Shown: positions 1 to 7,574, numbered from the stretch's first letter. The stretch is DNA of 64,000 nt from Jeotgalibacillus salarius (GCF_004405125.1 NZ_SORX01000011.1:1-64000); one strand, 5' to 3'. Notes: a model not told the origin generated them from the sequence alone. Numbers and translations: made by a program.

Positions 1-36
1 CGTCCGCGGAAAGCGAAGGAATGATCCGGCACGGCT
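1..36. repeat. Possible tail of a dispersed intergenic repeat, cut by the window edge
   Basis: The first 18 bases (CGTCCGCGGAAAGCGAAG) match the GCGGAAAGCGTCCGCC-type core of the repeats at 29640-29777 and 39361-39485. Only the edge is visible, so membership is tentative. Confidence 0.3.
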
Positions 37-55
37 TATGAAATTCAACAACCTG

Positions 56-94
56 GCGGGAGGCACATGTACATGTGCCTCCCGCTTTAATTTT
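56..94 (+). terminator. Rho-independent terminator ahead of the prsA 3' end
   Basis: A perfect 15-bp inverted repeat (56-70 with 71-85, GCGGGAGGCACATGT arm) is followed by a T-rich run at 86-94 on the plus strand. It fits a terminator for an unseen plus-strand gene to the left. It may also stop prsA transcripts coming the other way, although the T tract on that side is poor. Confidence 0.75.
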
Positions 95-99
95 AATCA

Positions 100-1014
100 T
101 TAAGATTCTGTGTCTTCGCTTTCTTCAGCTGCCGGTTGTTCTTCAGGCTGTGAAAGAAAAGCTTCAAAGGTTGATGAAAGATCTTCATCTTTAATATCAA
201 TGTCCGCTTCTTTCATAAGATCCTGAATCATTGCACTTGCCTGTGTCTGGTCTGCTTTAGCAAGTTTCAAATCATGCTCAATCTCATCTTTCATTTCATC
301 AAAGCCGGCGATTTCTGCTTCACGTGTTTCGGTTACTTCAATAATATGCCAGCCGAAACTTGATTCAATTGGCTCACTGATCACGTTTGGCTCAAGACTG
401 AATGCTGCTTCTTCAAATGCAGGATCCATTTCTCCAGCGCTGAAAAATCCTAATTCGCCACCTGTTTCCTGTGCAGCTGGCTCAGTAGAATATTCCTTAG
501 CCAGTTCAGCAAAATCAGCACCATCTTCCAGCTGTTGTTTTACTTCAAGTGCAGTTTCCTCATCTTGAACAAGTATGTGTCTTGCATTCACTTCTTTTTG
601 CATTTGATCATATTTCTGCTGAACTTCTTCGTCGGTTACTTCAACGTCTTCAATTAAAGCTTTCTCCTGCAAACGATTTAATTTAATCGTGTCACGGAAA
701 GTCTCTTCAGTATAACCCTGCTGAGACAGAATCATATCAAACTGTTCCTGGCCACCGTACTGTTCCTTCATCGCTTCAAGCTCAGCGTCCACTTCTTCTT
801 CAGAAACTGAATATTTATCCTGAAGAATCTGTTCCAACACCATCATTTGAAGTGCCTGTTCTCCAACGGTTGTCTTCATTTCCTCATATAGTTCTTCTTT
901 TGTAATGTCTCCGGCATTTGTTGAGACTACTACTTCACTTGCCTCTTCATCACTGCATGCTGCCAGCGCAGATACGCTTAGTGTTAATGAAACTGCTGCA
1001 ATCCACTTTTTCAT
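100..1014 (-). CDS. prsA: PrsA: extracytoplasmic foldase, peptidyl-prolyl isomerase lipoprotein
   Basis: The 304-residue protein begins with a lipoprotein signal peptide whose lipobox SALAAC puts the modified cysteine at residue 20. A parvulin domain lies at about residues 140-235 (NARHILVQDE at its start and GWHIIEV near its end), flanked by helical SurA-like arms. This is the PrsA architecture: a membrane-anchored foldase on the outer face that folds proteins leaving the Sec translocon. The tail is rich in Glu and Asp. The start is an ATG preceded by AGGAGAG. In B. subtilis prsA also lies next to the scoC region, and ScoC, encoded here at 2740-3327, represses extracellular protease production there. 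Length and motifs are normal for the family. Confidence 0.96.
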   Translation of the reverse strand: MKKWIAAVSLTLSVSALAACSDEEASEVVVSTNAGDITKEELYEEMKTTVGEQALQMMVLEQILQDKYSVSEEEVDAELEAMKEQYGGQEQFDMILSQQGYTEETFRDTIKLNRLQEKALIEDVEVTDEEVQQKYDQMQKEVNARHILVQDEETALEVKQQLEDGADFAELAKEYSTEPAAQETGGELGFFSAGEMDPAFEEAAFSLEPNVISEPIESSFGWHIIEVTETREAEIAGFDEMKDEIEHDLKLAKADQTQASAMIQDLMKEADIDIKDEDLSSTFEAFLSQPEEQPAAEESEDTES

Positions 1015-1191
1015 GTGTTTTCTCTCCTAACAATCTCTCTTTGGTGTGAAAATCTCCACTGCATACTATAACATATTTCCCCAATCCATTGTATTGTTTT
1101 CACAATCATTCCATTTTTAAAAAAGATATGTGTCCTGCCCATCCATTTCAGTAAGCAAATGAATACCATACATAAGAAAGGAGGGGTCTCC

Positions 1192-1275
1192 ATGTCACAT
1201 GGAAAAGGCGGAGGATTTGCGTTAATCGTAGTCCTGTTTATCCTCCTTGTTATTGTTGGAGCAGCCTGGTTATAA
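1192..1275 (+). CDS. YjcZ-family tiny hydrophobic protein (copy 1)
   Basis: A 27-residue ORF begins MSHGKGGGFALIVV and ends in GAAWL, with a strong ribosome-binding site (GAAAGGAGGGG) just upstream. The layout, a short Gly/His-rich head and one hydrophobic helix ending in a GxAW(L/F) motif, is that of the YjcZ family, which includes small sporulation-associated proteins. It has a near-identical neighbour 30 bases downstream, so the two are probably co-transcribed duplicates. It is shorter than most annotation cut-offs and easily missed. The role is not known from the sequence. Confidence 0.8.
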   Translation: MSHGKGGGFALIVVLFILLVIVGAAWL

Positions 1276-1305
1276 ACAGAAATTAAAAGAAAGGGGGCAA
1301 CATTC

Positions 1306-1401
1306 ATGTCTCACGGACACGATAAAGGATACAACGGAGGATTCGCTCTATTAGTTGTACTATTCATCCTCCTAATCATCATCGGAAGCGCCTGGTTCTA
1401 A
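1306..1401 (+). CDS. YjcZ-family tiny hydrophobic protein (copy 2)
   Basis: A 31-residue ORF begins MSHGHDKGYNGGFALL, followed by a hydrophobic helix ending in GSAWF. It has its own ribosome-binding site (AAAGGGGG). It differs from copy 1 mainly by four extra residues in the polar head (HDKGYN against KG), consistent with tandem duplication and divergence. The family is associated with sporulation or the spore in Bacillus; that link is from family knowledge, and no sporulation promoter was identified here. Confidence 0.82.
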   Translation: MSHGHDKGYNGGFALLVVLFILLIIIGSAWF

Positions 1402-1620
1402 GAAAAGCGGAGGCAAGCGTTTAGGAGCGTATGTGATGGACTGAAGCGATTAAGATAAAGGAATCACGGTGAACGTAGTGAGCCGATGATGACTTATCGA
1501 AATGAGCTGAGGGAAGCGCACTAGCTCCTGCTTGCAGTAGCTGGACAAGAAGAAAAGTGTAAGGAGCTAGCGCCTGGAACTGGACAAAAGAAAAGCGCAG
1601 GCGAGCGCTTAGGGGCTTGT
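1401..1620. repeat. Composite intergenic repeat with two direct copies of a 30-bp unit
   Basis: A unit of the form AGAAAAGCGSAGGC(A/G)AGCG occurs at 1401-1430 and again at 1589-1618 with few differences. Between them is a stretch containing ACTGAAGCGATTAAGATAAA and CTTATCGAAATGAGCTGAGG. I recall very similar non-coding text recurring between genes in Bacillaceae. No convincing gene lies here; the short minus-strand frame at 1521-1712 has no ribosome-binding site and runs through the repeat. Confidence 0.6.
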
Positions 1621-1630
1621 GAACAGAAAA

Positions 1631-1656
1631 GAGAGAGGCGGAAGCCTCTCTTTTTT
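1631..1656 (+). terminator. Terminator after the YjcZ pair and repeat
   Basis: The GAGAGGC/GCCTCTC stem (1633-1639 with 1644-1650) has a 4-nt loop and is followed by six Ts. Confidence 0.85.
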
Positions 1657-1662
1657 GTCAAC

Positions 1663-1690
1663 AAAAAAAGATGCCGGCAAGAGGGCACCT
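1663..1690 (-). terminator. Terminator for the minus-strand gene at 1718
   Basis: Read on the minus strand, GGTGCC pairs with GGCATC (one G-U pair) and is followed by seven Ts. It faces the plus-strand terminator at 1631-1656 back to back. Confidence 0.6.
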
Positions 1691-1717
1691 TTATCAGTTT
1701 ACATATTTTCATAATCT

Positions 1718-1906
1718 TTACGCGTATAAAATCTCCACGTAAGAAGACAGAAGTAAAATCAAAATCAGAATATTAATTGTACGGAAGACTTTTGGCTGTC
1801 GCTCATTCGGAATTTCCTTCTGCACACAAAGTTTATTAGTCATTCGATTAATGGCGTAAATAATAAATACAGTAAATGCGATAAATAGTCCAATTACGGA
1901 AACCAT
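1718..1906 (-). CDS. Small two-helix membrane protein, unknown function
   Basis: The 62-residue protein has an N-terminal hydrophobic helix (about residues 2-20), a short basic, polar linker containing CVQKEIPNE, and a second hydrophobic helix (about 45-60). The ATG follows a very strong ribosome-binding site (GAGGAGGGGGAAAC) and a terminator lies just downstream, so it is probably a real gene. I do not recognise the family. Its position near prsA and scoC matches where B. subtilis has several small yha genes, but I cannot assign it to one of them. Confidence 0.65.
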   Translation of the reverse strand: MVSVIGLFIAFTVFIIYAINRMTNKLCVQKEIPNERQPKVFRTINILILILLLSSYVEILYA

Positions 1907-1997
1907 GTTTCCCCCTCCTCGTCTCTAAGTAATACAATAACAAAAATCAGACATAATTAACAGAGTTAGCTGTCAATGATGTCTGATATACGTAATG

Positions 1998-2561
1998 CTA
2001 GATCCCTGGATACTGGGTTTCTTTGACTGGAATCAGGATTTCATACCCATCGTCATCCTCTTCAATGAATGCGCCTTTAGGTGATTTAAACAGAGAACGC
2101 GCATAAAGAAAGTCAACTAGACAAATGCCTGAGTGATAAGCAATTAAAATTGTAAAATAGTGCGCATATCCCTGAAATAGAGTTGCGCCATAAAAAAGAA
2201 TCCCATTTAAAAACAAAAATGGTGATACGAGAGCAAGAATGAAAAACAATTTCGGAATTGGTTTATTCACTCTGACAGACATGATTGGTACGCAGAAAAA
2301 TTGAAATCTGGTTTTCAACTGGATTAAACTTAAAAATCCCGCTAGCGGAAGTGTATGAAACACTTTGTGAAGCGGATATATTAATAGAAATCCGATGGTA
2401 AACCAAAGGAAATATTGATCATACATTGGTTGTTCGGAAATTAATTGTATACTCACATGTAAAAATGAAAAAACAGTCAGGACTAAAATTGCAGAAAGAA
2501 AAAAGATCCGGTAAAAGCCATACTGTTTTTTTACATTGATTGATTTCCAGCAATGCAACAT
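1998..2561 (-). CDS. DUF3267-type membrane protein
   Basis: The 187-residue integral membrane protein has about four hydrophobic segments and a central PLHKVFHTLPL stretch with an H-x3-H arrangement typical of the DUF3267 family, in which histidines of a buried helix suggest a metal site. B. subtilis carries a DUF3267 gene (yhaJ, from memory) at the same place between prsA and scoC. The C-terminus is acidic (EEDDDGYE) and probably cytosolic. It is transcribed divergently from the YjcZ pair and in the same direction as scoC, but the strong scoC terminator at 2680-2727 separates the two. The biochemical function is unknown. Confidence 0.75.
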   Translation of the reverse strand: MLHCWKSINVKKQYGFYRIFFLSAILVLTVFSFLHVSIQLISEQPMYDQYFLWFTIGFLLIYPLHKVFHTLPLAGFLSLIQLKTRFQFFCVPIMSVRVNKPIPKLFFILALVSPFLFLNGILFYGATLFQGYAHYFTILIAYHSGICLVDFLYARSLFKSPKGAFIEEDDDGYEILIPVKETQYPGI

Positions 2562-2679
2562 GATCGCCTCCGTTCGTGACGATATTTTTTAAAAGTACAA
2601 CACGTGAGATACTTTACTCTCATATGCAGGAAGTTGCAATAGGTAAATGCAAAAATTAATAATTTCTTTAGCAAAACAA

Positions 2680-2727
2680 AATCCTGTAAGGAAAAAGGGA
2701 TGGAAAATCCTTTTTCCTTACAGGATT
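2680..2727 (-). terminator. scoC terminator
   Basis: A 20-bp, almost perfect stem (AATCCTGTAAGG and the complementary CCTTACAGGATT outermost) has a 6-7 nt loop and is followed on the minus strand by TTTTGTTTTG. It lies directly after the scoC stop codon. Confidence 0.88.
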
Positions 2728-2739
2728 GAGCGCTGGAGA

Positions 2740-3327
2740 TCAAGGAGAAGCAATCTGTTTGACGGGGTCTGCGGTTCTGCTTTTTTTAACTTTTCCTTCA
2801 ACCTCTGAAAATTCGTTTTCTATATTATTGAATGATGTTTCGAAAATTTTCATGAAATCATCACCATAAATATTTTTAACAATGGCCATAACATCCATCA
2901 TTTCAGGAAACTTACCATAGATTTCTCTGAGTGGGGAAGCCCCCTGAAAAACTGAATGCGTTTCGGGTGAATAATTTTCCATCAGTTCAAGAAGAAGATC
3001 GTCACCTTTTTCAGTCAATTTGATGTAAGTGTTTCTCTTATCATTCTCACGTTTTGAGAATTCAAGATAACCTCTTTCTTCAAGCTTTTTTGAAAAGTTG
3101 AAGGCAGTCGAAACATGCATTACACCGAACTTTGCTACATCAGAAATTGAAGCACCTTTGAGATGGTAAGCAATCCACAGAATATGATGTTCATTAATAT
3201 TCAGGTCATACGGTTTGATCCAATTCTGCCAGTCCTTTTCAATTGCTTTCCACAATGCTTTACTCAGCTGTGCCATACGCTGGCTGAATATCATCGCCTC
3301 TTTCATCGAGTATAATTTCTCATCCAT
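2740..3327 (-). CDS. scoC: ScoC/Hpr: MarR-family transition-state repressor
   Basis: The 195-residue protein has a MarR-type winged helix. Stretches such as [37 protein letters not shown] and [13 protein letters not shown] are nearly identical to B. subtilis ScoC (Hpr) as I know it. ScoC binds DNA as a dimer and represses extracellular protease, oligopeptide permease and sporulation genes during growth. The start chosen is the ATG at 3327, six bases after GAAGGTG; a GTG at 3336 lies inside that ribosome-binding site. The C-terminal tail is basic and Ser/Thr-rich, as usual. A strong terminator follows. Secreted-protein genes (prsA) and ecsAB nearby fit the exoprotein context. Confidence 0.95.
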   Translation of the reverse strand: MDEKLYSMKEAMIFSQRMAQLSKALWKAIEKDWQNWIKPYDLNINEHHILWIAYHLKGASISDVAKFGVMHVSTAFNFSKKLEERGYLEFSKRENDKRNTYIKLTEKGDDLLLELMENYSPETHSVFQGASPLREIYGKFPEMMDVMAIVKNIYGDDFMKIFETSFNNIENEFSEVEGKVKKSRTADPVKQIASP

Positions 3328-3587
3328 GCTGTACACCTTCTTTCATAAAAGATATTAGAGTAATAAGAATATTAGTTCAGTTTCAAACATTATAGCAATA
3401 AAGTAAAAATAAAAAAAGGTGTGAATAAATTAAATTTTCTAATAAAACAAGCTTAGCCGGTCATGAGCTGGCTTTCAGGCTGTTTAAAAATATTTAACAT
3501 GTAATTGGTATGTTATTTCCAAAGAGTTTGAGAGATGGTTGACTGAAGATTAGATTGTGAAGATTTTTGTAAAGAGGAGGTAGAGCT
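3328..3587. other. AT-rich intergenic region upstream of scoC
   Basis: This stretch presumably carries the scoC promoter on the minus strand. I see no structured RNA and no further gene apart from the tiny ORF that starts at 3588. Confidence 0.4.
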
Positions 3588-3668
3588 ATGCTGTTGATCG
3601 AATGTCTCGCTAACTGCAAGCAGAAGTATGATGAAGCGAAAAAAACAGCCCGCGGGCTGTTTTTTTAA
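3588..3668 (+). CDS. Candidate 26-residue peptide reading through a terminator hairpin
   Basis: An ATG at 3588 follows a strong ribosome-binding site (AAAGAGGAGGTAGAGCT). The frame encodes MLLIECLANCKQKYDEAKK and a short tail ending in RGLFF. The last codons form both arms of the perfect hairpin at 3639-3666, and the stop overlaps the yhaH stop from the other strand. The peptide has two cysteines and is mildly amphipathic. The ribosome-binding site is the only support; no family is recognised. It could be a short regulatory peptide or chance. Confidence 0.35.
   Translation: MLLIECLANCKQKYDEAKKTARGLFF
3639..3666. terminator. Bidirectional terminator next to yhaH
   Basis: A perfect palindrome (14-bp arms, AAAAAAACAGCCCG and its complement) gives a GC stem flanked by A and T runs on both sides, so it can act on either strand. 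Confidence 0.88.
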
Positions 3669-4045
3669 GAAGTATGCTCAGGTTCTTTGCTATCCTGGTT
3701 AATTGTTTTCTCCAGTTCTTCCATTGTCGCCTGTATTGCTGAAAGCTCTTCCTGAAGATTATTAATTGCAGGATCTGCTTCACGCTTCCATGCCTGAATG
3801 GATTCTTTTAGTTCGGCGGCAACAACGCGAAGAGATTCTTTGCTTTCTTTTGAAGCATCAGCAATAGACTCTTTGACGATTTGAAGGTTCATTTGGAGTT
3901 CCAGCATATGTTCACGCCAATTATCTTTTGTGTTTCTGATTGTTCCCCGCAGTTCTTCCCCGGATTGCGGAGCCGTTATGAGTGAAGCCGCTGCTCCGGT
4001 AACCAGTCCCACAGCTAAGCCAAGTGAAAATTGTTTGAAATTCAT
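3665..4045 (-). CDS. yhaH: YhaH: YtxH-domain protein
   Basis: The 126-residue protein starts with a hydrophobic, glycine- and alanine-rich helix (about residues 5-25, including GLAVGLVTGAAASLITAPQSGEELR), which is the YtxH-domain signature. A long charged, largely helical tail follows, probably coiled coil. Such proteins are anchored at the membrane and are often linked to general stress; the exact function is unknown. The start taken is the ATG at 4045. A GTG at 4054 in the same frame is an alternative, because the ribosome-binding site is weak for both. In B. subtilis yhaH is also the neighbour of scoC. The stop codon lies in the arm of the bidirectional terminator. Confidence 0.85.
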   Translation of the reverse strand: MNFKQFSLGLAVGLVTGAAASLITAPQSGEELRGTIRNTKDNWREHMLELQMNLQIVKESIADASKESKESLRVVAAELKESIQAWKREADPAINNLQEELSAIQATMEELEKTINQDSKEPEHTS

Positions 4046-4135
4046 CCCAACCACATCCCTTTTTGTATTTGTATTCTTATTGTATAAAGTAATTCATAAA
4101 CTGTCCAAAGTATTCCCGACAGGAGGATTCATTTT

Positions 4136-4321
4136 ATGCTGACATTGAAAGTGATTTTAATCGTATGTACGCTGTCTTTTTGTATACTGTTTATAAAATT
4201 CCTGTCAGATTCAATTAAACGTACCCTGTATCCCCCAAAAAGAAGGAAAGTCAGGAGAGTATTGGTCAGCGGTGGAATTATAATCCTACTCTTCATTTTA
4301 ACCTATTTACTCTGGATATAA
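4136..4321 (+). CDS. Small two-helix membrane protein, unknown
   Basis: The 61-residue protein has hydrophobic helices at about 3-24 and 43-60, joined by a strongly basic loop (KRTLYPPKRRKVRR). By the positive-inside rule the loop is cytosolic. The ATG follows a good ribosome-binding site (GACAGGAGGATTCATTTT). It lies between yhaH and trpP, both on the other strand. No family is recognised. The basic loop could contact nucleic acid or phospholipid, but nothing in the sequence decides that. Confidence 0.65.
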   Translation: MLTLKVILIVCTLSFCILFIKFLSDSIKRTLYPPKRRKVRRVLVSGGIIILLFILTYLLWI

Positions 4322-4373
4322 ACATGCATCAGCGTTTATTAAAATATAAAGACTAGGGCTCATGGTTACATGA

Positions 4374-4408
4374 AAAAAGCTGCCCCTCATTTAAGGGAAC
4401 AGCTTTTA
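4374..4408 (-). terminator. trpP terminator
   Basis: On the minus strand AAAGCTG pairs with CAGCTTT around a smaller CCCTT/GAGGG stem, and the hairpin is followed by TTTTTT. It lies just past the trpP stop. Confidence 0.75.
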
Positions 4409-4413
4409 CAGGT

Positions 4414-4932
4414 TCAGGCAGCTGATTCGATCAGACTTGACCGTCTCATGATTGCCTGTGCCACAGGGTACATAACAGCCATTAATACACCATTTACAAC
4501 AATTGCAGGAACAACTGCAGAAAGTGCAAGTGCCATAATTGGACCAGGAAGCCCAACAAGAATTGCGGCTGATCCGAGGAAAATGGTTCCTGAAATCAGT
4601 GTGCCAACTGCTGCGAGTATTCCAGCGCCGGCAGGCTTAACTGCAAACTTTCCTGCAAGAAGAATGATCCCGTAAAAGGCAAGTGCTGTAATTGGCTTAT
4701 CAATCACATTCGGCAGAAAACCGCCTGGAAATGTTGTAGTAAGACCTGATAAAATACCTGTAGCAAGGCCGATCAGTAAAGCATTTTTAAAACCGGGAAA
4801 TAATAGAATACCAAGAAACATCATTAATAATGACATATCAGGCTTCATTGTCAGTGCCCCCGGAATTAATAAGTGTAATGCTGTACCCATCCCTGCAAAA
4901 AGTGCTAATGCTACGAGTGTTCTCGTGTTCAT
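4414..4932 (-). CDS. trpP: TrpP: tryptophan transporter, ECF S-component-like
   Basis: The 172-residue protein has about five or six membrane helices. Sequence such as KPDMSLLMMFLGILLF and TTFPGGFLPNVIDKP matches TrpP of B. subtilis, the tryptophan permease of the BioY/ThiT-like S-component fold. It sits between yhaH and hit, its usual location. The start is the ATG at 4932. Its ribosome-binding site GGAGAG is buried in a run of TAG and GAG triplets (see the 4905-4957 entry), indicating translational repression by tryptophan-loaded TRAP. A TATAAT-like minus-strand -10 is visible at 5004-5009, though the matching -35 is weak. Confidence 0.92.
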   Translation of the reverse strand: MNTRTLVALALFAGMGTALHLLIPGALTMKPDMSLLMMFLGILLFPGFKNALLIGLATGILSGLTTTFPGGFLPNVIDKPITALAFYGIILLAGKFAVKPAGAGILAAVGTLISGTIFLGSAAILVGLPGPIMALALSAVVPAIVVNGVLMAVMYPVAQAIMRRSSLIESAA

Positions 4933-4957
4933 AACTCATCTCTCCTAAGCTAAACTA
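4905..4957 (-). promoter_or_regulatory. TRAP-binding site overlapping the trpP ribosome-binding site
   Basis: On the minus strand the leader reads TAG-TT-TAG-CT-TAG-GA-GAG-AT-GAG, five (T/G)AG triplets spaced by exactly two bases (4957 down to 4935). Three more follow within the first codons: GAG at 4922-4924, TAG at 4911-4913 and TAG at 4905-4907. The trp RNA-binding attenuation protein wraps 9 to 11 such triplets. The cluster covers the Shine-Dalgarno GGAGAG, so bound TRAP would block translation, as described for trpP (yhaG) in B. subtilis. Confidence 0.82.
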
Positions 4958-5032
4958 ATTTTTTCCTGACATGTCCTCATGACTGCCAGCGAAAATTAGA
5001 CTTATTATAGCACGCTTAAAACATATTTCCTA

Positions 5033-5455
5033 CTAATTAATTTTTGCTGCAATTGCAGCAGCCATCTCACTGCGCTGTTCGTTTGAATAGTCATCGGTAT
5101 GTACTTCCCAGACAGGCTTGAAGCCGTCTTCATCGCCATGACGCGGAAGGATATGAAGGTGATAATGGAAGACACTCTGACCAGCAAATTCACCGTTATT
5201 ATTAAGCAGATTTACACCTTTAAGGTTATAGGTATCTTTCATTGCATTGGCAATCTTAGGTACAACAGAAAACAGATTTGCTGCAATTTCAGGCGTCAAT
5301 TCATGAAGGTCTTTTTTATGTGTTTTAGGAATCACCAGTGTATGTCCTTTTGTTACCTGACTGATATCAAGAAAAGCAAAGACATGTTCATCCTCATAGA
5401 CTTTTGCTGAAGGAATTTCACCATTAATGATCTTACAAAAAATGCAGTCACTCAT
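5033..5455 (-). CDS. hit: HIT-family nucleotide hydrolase or transferase
   Basis: The 140-residue protein has the histidine-triad motif FHYHLHILPR (H-x-H-x-H) near its C-terminal third and an N-terminal C-x2-C pair (DCIFCKI) typical of Hit/HinT proteins that bind zinc. HIT enzymes cleave or transfer AMP from substrates such as adenosine phosphoramidates. The start taken is the ATG at 5455, eight bases after GAAAGGA; the ATG three codons upstream is too close to that site. It lies divergent to ecsA, exactly as in B. subtilis. The length is normal. Confidence 0.93.
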   Translation of the reverse strand: MSDCIFCKIINGEIPSAKVYEDEHVFAFLDISQVTKGHTLVIPKTHKKDLHELTPEIAANLFSVVPKIANAMKDTYNLKGVNLLNNNGEFAGQSVFHYHLHILPRHGDEDGFKPVWEVHTDDYSNEQRSEMAAAIAAKIN

Positions 5456-5617
5456 ATTCTTCATCCTTTCTGAATTAAATTAAGTTTATTCTACCATAGT
5501 GAGTCGTTTATTATGCTACAATGCTGTCATTATATAGTTAATAAGAGATTGATCATGCGGAATTCAAAAACCACCGTACATGATGCAAATATCCACGAAG
5601 ATGAAAGGGAGAAAAAG

Positions 5618-6367
5618 ATGTCACTATTAGAAATCAGGGATTTGACCGGAGGCTATACGAGACGTCCGGTGTTAGAAGATATCAGCCTGGAAATGGAGCC
5701 CGGTAAAATCGTTGGGTTAATTGGACTGAACGGAGCAGGTAAGAGTACCACCATCAAACATATTATTGGCCTGATGGAGCCACACAAAGGAACTGTGGCG
5801 ATTAATGGCATGCAGCTCAAACAGAATGCAGATGAATACAGAAAGCAGTTTTCCTATATACCGGAGGCACCAATTCTTTACGATGAATTAACACTTGAAG
5901 AGCATTTAAAATTGACCGCAATGGCTTATGGTATTGCGGAAAAGGAGTACGAGCAGCGCGTTCCGGAACTATTAAAGAAATTTCGGATGGAAGGAAAGCT
6001 GAAATGGTTTCCTGCACATTTTTCTAAAGGGATGAAGCAAAAGGTAATGATTATGTGCGCGTTTTTGATTAATCCGAGCCTGTATATTATTGACGAGCCG
6101 TTTGTTGGATTGGATCCGCTGGCCATTCAATCGCTACTCGATTTAATGGAAGAAATGAAATCAGGTGGTGCAGGTATTCTGATGTCAACGCATATTCTGG
6201 CGACAGCTGAGCGTTACTGTGATTCATTTATCATTCTCCACGAAGGACAGATCAGAGCACAGGGATCACTCGAAACACTCAGAGAAGAATTTACTATGCC
6301 TGGCGCAACACTTGATGATATTTATATTCAGCTGACAAAGGAAGAGACTAATGAAAAACATTCATAA
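5618..6367 (+). CDS. ecsA: EcsA: ABC transporter ATP-binding subunit
   Basis: The 249-residue ABC ATPase has its Walker A motif GLNGAGKST at residues 36-44, a signature region around HFSKGMKQK, a Walker B IIDEPF and an H-loop in STHILA. Near-identity of stretches such as KWFPAHFSKGMKQKVMIMCAF to B. subtilis EcsA supports the assignment. EcsAB affects secretion, intramembrane proteolysis by RasP and competence in B. subtilis; the transported substrate is not settled. I chose the ATG at 5618 (MSLLEIRDL), preceded by AAAGGGAG; the frame extends upstream to 5513 but that stretch is not conserved with the family. It overlaps ecsB by 17 bases. Confidence 0.95.
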   Translation: MSLLEIRDLTGGYTRRPVLEDISLEMEPGKIVGLIGLNGAGKSTTIKHIIGLMEPHKGTVAINGMQLKQNADEYRKQFSYIPEAPILYDELTLEEHLKLTAMAYGIAEKEYEQRVPELLKKFRMEGKLKWFPAHFSKGMKQKVMIMCAFLINPSLYIIDEPFVGLDPLAIQSLLDLMEEMKSGGAGILMSTHILATAERYCDSFIILHEGQIRAQGSLETLREEFTMPGATLDDIYIQLTKEETNEKHS

Positions 6368-7574
6368 CCTTTGGGTATCCAGGCTGTCTGAATATCAAAA
6401 AGAGCTTCAGAAGTATATGCGCTATATTTTTAATGGACATCTGATGTTTGTACTGATCTTTGCTGTTGGCGGTGGGGGATATGTTTATAGTAACTGGATC
6501 AGAACGCTGGATGAAACTTTTCCTGCAGCCATTTTAATCGCTGCAGTTTTGGGACTCGCCGTCACAATGAGTCCGGTTTATACCTACTTACAAGAGCCTG
6601 ATAAAGTATATTTGACACCTCTCGAAGGACAGATGAAAAGATACTTTACGAATGCACTGGTTTCCAGCTTTCTATTCCAGTCATATATCGTCTTAGTATT
6701 ACTTGCTGCAGCTATGCCTTTATACGCACAGACTACAGGCGCTGCATTCACTGGCTTCTTCTGGTTGTTAGGCATTGTACTCGCTTTAAAAGTATGGAAC
6801 CTGATCATGAGGTGGGTGATTTTAAAATATCAGGAGCCGTTCAATCATTACATTGATCTGGGTATCAGATTGCTGTTAAATATCCTGTTTCTGTGGAGTG
6901 TATTTGCTGATGTGCTAGTGTGGCTGCCGATTGTCATCGGACTGATTCTGGCAGGGTATATGGCTGCATTCATACGAATAACAAAAGAGAAATCGTTAAA
7001 GTGGGAGCTGCTCATTGATCTTGAAAATGCAAGACTTCACCGCTTTTACCGATTTGCGAATATGTTTACAGACGTTCCGCATTTAAAAGGACAGGCTAAA
7101 CGCAGAAAGTGGATGGATCCATTTTTGAAAACGCCGGACCTGAATCCTGAAAATACATACAGCTATCTGTATACGAGAACGTTTTTGCGTTCTGATGAAT
7201 ATTTTGGCTTATGGGTCAGACTTACAGTCATATCGGGAGTCATTATAGGCGGAGCGGATAATCTGTGGCTGAAAGTGATCACAGCATTGTTATTCCTTTA
7301 CCTGACGGGTTTTCAGCTGATTCCGCTATTAAAGAAGCACGAGCTTAAAATCTGGCCGGACTTATATCCTATTCAGTCAGGTTATCGTCATCAGTCATTT
7401 AAAAAGCTGTTAACTAAAATATTGATCGTTCAGGGAGCTGTGTTTACAGTTATTAATCTGGTGAAACTTGATTTGTATGGAGCAGGATTGACAGCTGCAG
7501 CATCAATCGCTTTTGTTATCGCGTTCGTTTCACTTTACGTGCCTGCACAGATAAAAAAACATCATATTAAGTAA
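6351..7574 (+). CDS. ecsB: EcsB: ABC transporter membrane subunit
   Basis: The 407-residue membrane protein has multiple hydrophobic helices in clusters (roughly residues 25-45, 60-80, 95-150, 175-210, 295-330 and 365-400). It matches the EcsB family, the permease partner of EcsA. The ATG lies inside the last codons of ecsA, so the two are translationally coupled. In B. subtilis ecsC follows ecsB; here no ecsC is present and a repeat-like sequence and terminator follow instead. The large soluble segment in the middle (about residues 215-285) is rich in Arg and Lys and probably cytosolic. Confidence 0.93.
   Translation: MKNIHNLWVSRLSEYQKELQKYMRYIFNGHLMFVLIFAVGGGGYVYSNWIRTLDETFPAAILIAAVLGLAVTMSPVYTYLQEPDKVYLTPLEGQMKRYFTNALVSSFLFQSYIVLVLLAAAMPLYAQTTGAAFTGFFWLLGIVLALKVWNLIMRWVILKYQEPFNHYIDLGIRLLLNILFLWSVFADVLVWLPIVIGLILAGYMAAFIRITKEKSLKWELLIDLENARLHRFYRFANMFTDVPHLKGQAKRRKWMDPFLKTPDLNPENTYSYLYTRTFLRSDEYFGLWVRLTVISGVIIGGADNLWLKVITALLFLYLTGFQLIPLLKKHELKIWPDLYPIQSGYRHQSFKKLLTKILIVQGAVFTVINLVKLDLYGAGLTAAASIAFVIAFVSLYVPAQIKKHHIK

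Noticed and set aside
1011-1307. 98-residue minus-strand frame upstream of prsA
   Set aside because: It runs antisense through the first YjcZ gene and the prsA promoter region and has no ribosome-binding site.
1521-1712. 63-residue minus-strand frame
   Set aside because: It lies inside an intergenic repeat and two terminator hairpins.
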